Part shown: positions 59,452 to 64,000 of the stretch, piece by piece | How positions within the stretch are numbered: position 1 is the first letter of the stretch | Layout of the letters: the number at the start of each line of letters is the position of its first letter | Assembly: GCA_040779345.1 (NCBI GenBank) | Contig: JBFONU010000012.1 | Coordinates: forward strand, 62,001 to 126,000 | From: Thalassotalea_H sp040779345 | Lineage (GTDB): Bacteria; Pseudomonadota; Gammaproteobacteria; Enterobacterales; Alteromonadaceae | Reading direction: 5' to 3' | DNA: 64,000 nt | Program-made: the position numbers and the translations under genes | Notes under the pieces: model-generated | What the model was told of the DNA's origin: nothing | Seen by the model: the letters and a program-made list of their open reading frames with translations, nothing else | Databases searched by the model: none

Positions 59452-60486
59452 TTGAATGATCTAACCATAGCGTTAGATGTTATGGGGGGCGATCAAGGCC
59501 CCCTTGTAACGATCCCTGCAGCAATTCTAGCAATAGAAAAATCACCTCAATTGCATTTGATCCTTTGCGGAAATGAAAACATTATCCACGAGGTATTATG
59601 CGAACATAAATTTTTAAATCATCCTCAGCTTTCTATTTACGGCACAACTGAAGTCGTTACTATGGATGAAAAACCTAGTTCAGCCCTTCGCAATAAGAGA
59701 AACTCTTCAATGCGAAAAGCATTAGACTTAGTGAAGTCTGGTGAAGCTCAGGCGTGTGTTAGTGCCGGTAATACAGGGGCTTTATTCGCGACCGCTCATT
59801 ATGTGTTAAAAACACTTCCTGGTGTTGAACGACCTGCACTGATTTCTACCTTACCTACTCACGACACTAAACAACATGTATTTATGTTGGATCTTGGTGC
59901 GAATGTATTTTGTGATAGCCATATACTCTACCAATTTGGTGTGATGGGCTCTGTGATGGCCGAAGAAGTTGACGGGATCACTCAACCTAGAGTCGCATTA
60001 CTGAATATGGGTGAAGAAGATATTAAGGGAAGTGATCACATTAAAATGGCAGCCAGTCAGCTTTGTAATAATAAGGCTATAAATTATATCGGCTTTGTCG
60101 AAGGAAATGATATTTTCACTAACAAAGCTGATGTCATCGTGTGTGACGGTTTTGTTGGCAATATTGCATTAAAAACCTGTGAAGGTGTTGCAAAACTTGT
60201 TTATGAAAAATTAAAACATGTGCTTTCCCAACACCTTTTTGCGCGTTTGATTGGTCGTATTTTGTCGCCTTCATTAAAAAAACTCTTCAAACCCATGAAC
60301 CCCGACCAGTATAATGGGGCAAGTTTGATAGGATTGCGCGGCATAGTTATAAAAAGTCATGGTAATGCCAGTGTGTTTGCCTTTTATACGGCGATACTAG
60401 AAGCCATGAAAGAAGTAGAGCGGCAAGTGCCTGAAAAAATTAAAAATAAATTAGAGCATGGCCTTAAAGATAATATTGAGCTCTAA
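59452..60486 (+). CDS. plsX: phosphate acyltransferase PlsX
   Basis: A 344-residue PlsX from TTG 59452 (MNDLTIALDVMGGDQGP), aligned with E. coli MTRLTLALDVMGGD; no ATG is available before residue 16 of the longer frame. Another TTG at 59437 would add five residues; the ggtag at 59439-59443 is better placed for 59452. Motifs: SAGNTGALFA, LDLGANVFCDS, CDGFVGNIALKT and NPDQYNGASLIGLRG. It makes acyl-phosphate from acyl-ACP for PlsY in phospholipid synthesis. fabH, usually next, is absent. Confidence 0.94.
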   Translation: MNDLTIALDVMGGDQGPLVTIPAAILAIEKSPQLHLILCGNENIIHEVLCEHKFLNHPQLSIYGTTEVVTMDEKPSSALRNKRNSSMRKALDLVKSGEAQACVSAGNTGALFATAHYVLKTLPGVERPALISTLPTHDTKQHVFMLDLGANVFCDSHILYQFGVMGSVMAEEVDGITQPRVALLNMGEEDIKGSDHIKMAASQLCNNKAINYIGFVEGNDIFTNKADVIVCDGFVGNIALKTCEGVAKLVYEKLKHVLSQHLFARLIGRILSPSLKKLFKPMNPDQYNGASLIGLRGIVIKSHGNASVFAFYTAILEAMKEVERQVPEKIKNKLEHGLKDNIEL

Positions 60487-60614
60487 TTGAAGTATAAATT
60501 GCAATTTATATTGTGATTATTTTAAGTCAATCATTCGGTGTGACAACTCTTTCATTGAGTTTTTCAATCACGATAAGAAGGTTACACTACCAATAAATAA
60601 GTTTAGGTATAACG

Positions 60615-61550
60615 ATGAATAATAATTTAGCTTTTATCTTTCCTGGTCAAGGCTCACAAGCCATTGCAATGTTAAGTGATTTTGTTGATAACCCAATCGT
60701 TCAATCAACATTTTCACAAGCATCGGCATCTTTAGGTTACGACCTTTGGCAATTAGTCTCTGAAGGACCCGCAGAAAAGCTTAACCAAACAAACTTTACT
60801 CAACCTGCCTTATTAACAGCCAGTGTGGCATTGTGGCGTTTATGGCATGAAGATACACAAATAACACCAGCCATTATTGCCGGCCACAGTTTAGGTGAAT
60901 ATTCTGCCTTAGTTTGTGCGGGCGTGATTTCATTAAGCGATGGCGTTAAGTTAGTAGAAAAACGTGGTGAGTTTATGCAAGCTTCTGTTCCTGCTGGCGT
61001 TGGTGCAATGGCAGCTGTGATAGGCTTGGATGATGATAAAATTATTGATGCTTGTCAAAAAGCTCAAGAGCAGCAAGTTGTTTCAGCGGTTAACTTTAAT
61101 TCACCTGGTCAGGTTGTGATAGCCGGAAACAAAGAAGCCGTTGAGCGTGCAAGTGTACTTTGTAAAGAAGCTGGGGCTAAGCGGGTGCTTCCGCTACCGG
61201 TTAGTGTTCCTTCTCATTGTGCTTTAATGAAAAGTGCGGCTGATCAGTTAGCAGAAGAATTTAATTCTGTTACTTTTAATCAACCGACTATTCCTGTTGT
61301 AAATAATGTTGATGTGGCTATAGAAAATGACGTAGAAGCGATCAAAGACGCCTTAATAAGACAACTTTATAGTCCTGTTAGATGGACTGAAACGATTGAG
61401 ATGCTAGCAAGTAAAGGGGTTGATACTGCAATTGAAGCAGGCCCTGGTAAAGTATTACAAGGTTTAGTTAAACGAATTAATAAATCAATTACCTGTATTT
61501 CAGTTAATGATAATGACTCATTAACCAAAGCAAAAGAATTAATAAAATAG
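60615..61550 (+). CDS. fabD: malonyl-CoA:ACP transacylase FabD
   Basis: A 311-residue acyltransferase with FIFPGQGSQ near the N-terminus, the nucleophile Ser92 in AGHSLGEYSAL and catalytic His201 in SVPSHCALM; GQVVIAG and EAGPGKVLQGL complete the family pattern. It loads malonate onto AcpP for fatty acid elongation. It lies 128 bases after plsX and 8 bases before fabG. Confidence 0.97.
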   Translation: MNNNLAFIFPGQGSQAIAMLSDFVDNPIVQSTFSQASASLGYDLWQLVSEGPAEKLNQTNFTQPALLTASVALWRLWHEDTQITPAIIAGHSLGEYSALVCAGVISLSDGVKLVEKRGEFMQASVPAGVGAMAAVIGLDDDKIIDACQKAQEQQVVSAVNFNSPGQVVIAGNKEAVERASVLCKEAGAKRVLPLPVSVPSHCALMKSAADQLAEEFNSVTFNQPTIPVVNNVDVAIENDVEAIKDALIRQLYSPVRWTETIEMLASKGVDTAIEAGPGKVLQGLVKRINKSITCISVNDNDSLTKAKELIK

Positions 61551-61558
61551 GAAAAATT

Positions 61559-62293
61559 ATGTTTTCATTAGAAGGTAAAGTAGCGCTAGTAACTGGTGCT
61601 AGCCGTGGCATAGGTAAATCAATAGCCACACAATTGCAGTCTTTAGGTGCAACTGTTATTGGTACAGCTACCTCAGATCATGGCGCTGAAAAAATTAGTG
61701 AATATCTAGGAGCAGGACAAGGGCTTGTATTAAATGTAACAAGTGATGAATCAATTGCTGCAATGTTTGATCTGATCAAAGACAATTTTGGCGGTGTTGA
61801 TATATTAGTTAACAACGCTGGTATCACACGTGATAATTTATTTATGCGTATGAAAGATGATGAATGGGATGATATTATTGAAACTAATTTATCGTCGGTA
61901 TTTAAAATCAGCAAAGCGGTTATTCGCTCAATGATGAAAAAGCGCAATGGCCGTATTATTAATATTGGTTCAGTTGTAGGTACCATGGGTAACGCTGGAC
62001 AAGTCAACTATGCGACTGCCAAAGCGGGCTTAATTGGTTTTACAAAATCATTAGCAAGAGAAGTGGCATCTCGCGGTATTACGGTTAATACTGTTTCTCC
62101 TGGCTTTATTGATACGGATATGACACAAACATTAACAGATGAGCAAAAAGAAGGTATATTTTCTCAAGTGCCAGCTAACCGTTTAGGTAAGCCAGAAGAA
62201 ATAGCCAATGCGGTTGCTTTTCTTGCATCTGACAGCGCGGCTTACATTACAGGTGAAACCTTGCATGTAAACGGCGGAATGTATATGGTTTAA
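61559..62293 (+). CDS. fabG: 3-oxoacyl-ACP reductase FabG
   Basis: A 244-residue short-chain dehydrogenase: NADP-binding TGASRGIGKSIA, NNAGITRDNLFMRM, catalytic Ser of GSVVGTMGN, YATAKAG (Tyr-x3-Lys), and the terminal GETLHVNGGMYMV of FabG. It reduces the 3-oxo group in each elongation cycle. It is followed by acpP after a 169-base gap, enough for a separate acpP promoter. Confidence 0.97.
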   Translation: MFSLEGKVALVTGASRGIGKSIATQLQSLGATVIGTATSDHGAEKISEYLGAGQGLVLNVTSDESIAAMFDLIKDNFGGVDILVNNAGITRDNLFMRMKDDEWDDIIETNLSSVFKISKAVIRSMMKKRNGRIINIGSVVGTMGNAGQVNYATAKAGLIGFTKSLAREVASRGITVNTVSPGFIDTDMTQTLTDEQKEGIFSQVPANRLGKPEEIANAVAFLASDSAAYITGETLHVNGGMYMV

Positions 62294-62462
62294 TCAAGTC
62301 TATTTTAATAAATTGATTAAACAGGATAAATAAATAGCTATAATTTTATGTCAACAGGTTAGACCAGTGCAAAAAGCAAAATTAGATACTTGCAAGGGAC
62401 GCTGTAGACGAATACACTACACGCAATTTTGAAAAATTGTATTTTCTAGCAAAGGAAAAAAA

Positions 62463-62696
62463 ATGAGTACTATCGAAGAACGCGTAAAAAAGATTACTAT
62501 TGAGCAACTAGGTGTAAGTGAAGAAGAAGTGAAGATTGAAGCTTCTTTCGTAGATGACTTAGGTGCAGATTCTTTAGACACAGTTGAATTAGTAATGGCG
62601 TTAGAAGAAGAATTTGATACTGAAATTCCTGACGAAGAAGCTGAAAAAATTACAACTGTTCAAGCAGCTATCGATTACGTTACTGCTAACCAGTAA
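62463..62696 (+). CDS. acpP: acyl carrier protein AcpP
   Basis: A 77-residue acidic protein with the phosphopantetheine attachment Ser37 in LGADSLDTVELVMALEEEF, essentially the E. coli sequence. It carries growing acyl chains in the cytoplasm. agcaaaggaa precedes the ATG; a strong terminator follows. Confidence 0.98.
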   Translation: MSTIEERVKKITIEQLGVSEEEVKIEASFVDDLGADSLDTVELVMALEEEFDTEIPDEEAEKITTVQAAIDYVTANQ

Positions 62697-62718
62697 TCTT
62701 TGCTTGTAAAAGTAATTT

Positions 62719-62753
62719 ATCAGGCGGTTTAATTACCGCCTGATTTGTTTTTA
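62719..62753 (+). terminator. terminator after acpP
   Basis: The stem atcaggcggt / accgcctgat (62719-62728 with 62735-62744) has a 6-base loop and is followed by ttgttttt, 22 bases after the acpP stop. It may be partial, letting some transcription reach fabF. Confidence 0.88.
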
Positions 62754-62828
62754 AGCTAAAGTTGTTGTGTATTATATTCACATAACAATTACCTCAAACA
62801 ATCAATTCTATCGGAGGCAACTCATCCT

Positions 62829-64000
62829 ATGCGACGTGTTGTAATTACCGGTTATGGTATGCTTTCCCCCTTGGGAAATGATGCTGAATCTACATGGCAA
62901 AATCTTTTGGAAGGAAAAAGTGGTATCGGTGCAATAGAGCATTTTGATGTCAGCAACTTCCCAACCAAATTTGCAGGTTTAGTTAAAAATTTCGATCCTG
63001 AACACTTTGGTATTCTTAAAAAAGATGCTAAAAAAATGGACATTTTTATTCAATATGGACTAGCTGCAGGTATTCAAGCCTTTGAACATTCTGGGTTAGA
63101 GGTCACTGAGGCTAATGCTGAACGTATTGGTGTAGCCGTAGGCTCTGGTATCGGTGGATTATCGTTAATTGAAGAAAATCATACTAAATACCTCAATGGC
63201 GGAGTAAGAAAACTTTCTCCATTTTTTTGTCCTTCAACTATTTTGAATATGGCTGCTGGTCACATTTCAATAAAATTAGGCCTTCGTGGTCCTAATATCG
63301 CTATTGTTACTGCTTGTACTTCTGGTGTTCATAATATCGGCCATGCTGCGCGAATGATCGCTCATGGTGATGCTGACGCTATGGTTGCAGGTGGTGCTGA
63401 AAAAGCCTCAACTGAATTGGGCATTGGTGGTTTTTGTGCCGCAAGAGCCTTGTCAACGCGAAATGATGATCCACAAGCGGCTAGCCGTCCTTGGGACAAA
63501 GATAGAGATGGTTTTGTCTTAAGTGATGGGGCAGGAATTGTCGTTGTTGAAGAATATGAACATGCTAAAGCCCGTGGTGCAACTATGTACGCTGAGATTG
63601 TGGGTTTTGGTATGAGCGGGGATGCTTTTCATATGACATCACCTCCAGCTGATGGCGCTGGCGGAGCACTTGCGATGAAAAATGCCTTACGTGATGCTAA
63701 AATTAATGCCGATCAAGTTGGCTATATCAATGCTCATGGCACTTCAACAATGGCGGGTGACAAAGCTGAAACGAATGCTGTAAAATCTGTTTTTGGTGAT
63801 GCGGCATACCGAACTATGGTAGGTTCAACTAAATCGATGACTGGACACCTTTTAGGTGCTGCAGGCTCGGTAGAAGCTATATTTACCGCTCAATCATTAT
63901 TTACTAATAAAGTGGCGCCAACCATTAATCTTGATAACCCAGATGATGGTTGTGATCTTGATTATATTCAAGGTAGCGCTCGAGATGTAAATTTAGAATA
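62829..64000 (+). CDS. fabF: beta-ketoacyl-ACP synthase II FabF (C-terminus cut by window end)
   Basis: The frame starts with ATG 62829 (MRRVVITGYGMLSPLGND) and runs to the window end without a stop, 390 residues of about 413. The catalytic triad falls exactly at the E. coli FabF positions: Cys163 (TACTSG), His303 (NAHGTST) and His340 (MTGHLLGAAG). It condenses acyl-ACP with malonyl-ACP and helps temperature control of unsaturated fatty acids. ggagg lies 11 bases upstream of the start. Only the C-terminal strand is missing. Confidence 0.96.
   Translation, partial: MRRVVITGYGMLSPLGNDAESTWQNLLEGKSGIGAIEHFDVSNFPTKFAGLVKNFDPEHFGILKKDAKKMDIFIQYGLAAGIQAFEHSGLEVTEANAERIGVAVGSGIGGLSLIEENHTKYLNGGVRKLSPFFCPSTILNMAAGHISIKLGLRGPNIAIVTACTSGVHNIGHAARMIAHGDADAMVAGGAEKASTELGIGGFCAARALSTRNDDPQAASRPWDKDRDGFVLSDGAGIVVVEEYEHAKARGATMYAEIVGFGMSGDAFHMTSPPADGAGGALAMKNALRDAKINADQVGYINAHGTSTMAGDKAETNAVKSVFGDAAYRTMVGSTKSMTGHLLGAAGSVEAIFTAQSLFTNKVAPTINLDNPDDGCDLDYIQGSARDVNLE

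Overview
The window reads as chromosomal DNA of a marine gammaproteobacterium of the order Alteromonadales, most like Colwelliaceae (Colwellia, Thalassotalea and relatives). The reasons are AT-rich DNA, near-E. coli-like versions of core genes (gyrA, nrdAB-yfaE, serC-aroA-cmk-rpsA-ihfB-lapAB-pyrF, yceD-rpmF-plsX-fabD-fabG-acpP-fabF), a large stand-alone chemosensory cluster and a secreted chitin-degradation cluster. The genus is inferred from gene order and protein resemblance; no database search was possible. I saw no rRNA, tRNA, insertion sequence, prophage or CRISPR array.

Layout. 1-5.4 kb: small housekeeping or stress genes, mostly on the minus strand: a YchJ-like protein cut by the window edge, a LexA-controlled sulA, a DUF1311 protein, yciI, yciB, an M24 peptidase and a coiled-coil/SEL1 protein. 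5.6-28.9 kb: one long plus-strand signalling island: STAS, CheY, CheA, CheW, CheW, a soluble globin-PAS4 chemoreceptor, CheR, CheD, CheB, a short membrane MCP-like protein, a second STAS protein with a REC-PP2C-kinase regulator (a partner switch like HsbA/HsbR or CrsA/CrsR), an orphan response regulator, two large hybrid histidine kinases and a REC-GGDEF-HPt diguanylate cyclase. No flagellar gene and no cheZ is present, so this is probably an alternative chemosensory pathway. Two putative heme sensors (a globin and a FixL-like PAS) suggest oxygen, NO or redox input, and the outputs point to partner switching and cyclic di-GMP. 29-34.7 kb: yfaE, nrdB and nrdA with a likely NrdR box pair, then a HAD phosphatase and ubiG, all on the minus strand. 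34.8-46.7 kb: a DUF962 protein, gyrA, serC-aroA, cmk, rpsA, ihfB, lapA, lapB, a decayed cupin gene and pyrF.

47.5-57.9 kb: four secreted multidomain proteins on the plus strand: two GH18 chitinases, an AA10 lytic polysaccharide monooxygenase and an M4 metalloprotease. Each carries two CBM5/12-type chitin-binding modules plus Ig- or PKD-like spacers. Together they look like a system for chitin-protein composites such as crustacean shell: the protease strips protein, the LPMO nicks crystalline chains and the chitinases degrade them. 58-64 kb: maf (minus), then yceD-rpmF-plsX-fabD-fabG-acpP-fabF (plus; fabF is cut by the window end). fabH is absent from its usual place between plsX and fabD.

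The most unusual material is the signalling island: the globin-PAS4-MCP ending in a CheR-docking-like peptide, a C-terminal acidic-x-[DE]-L-F tail shared by three different proteins of the island, and chemosensory, partner-switch and cyclic di-GMP modules placed side by side.
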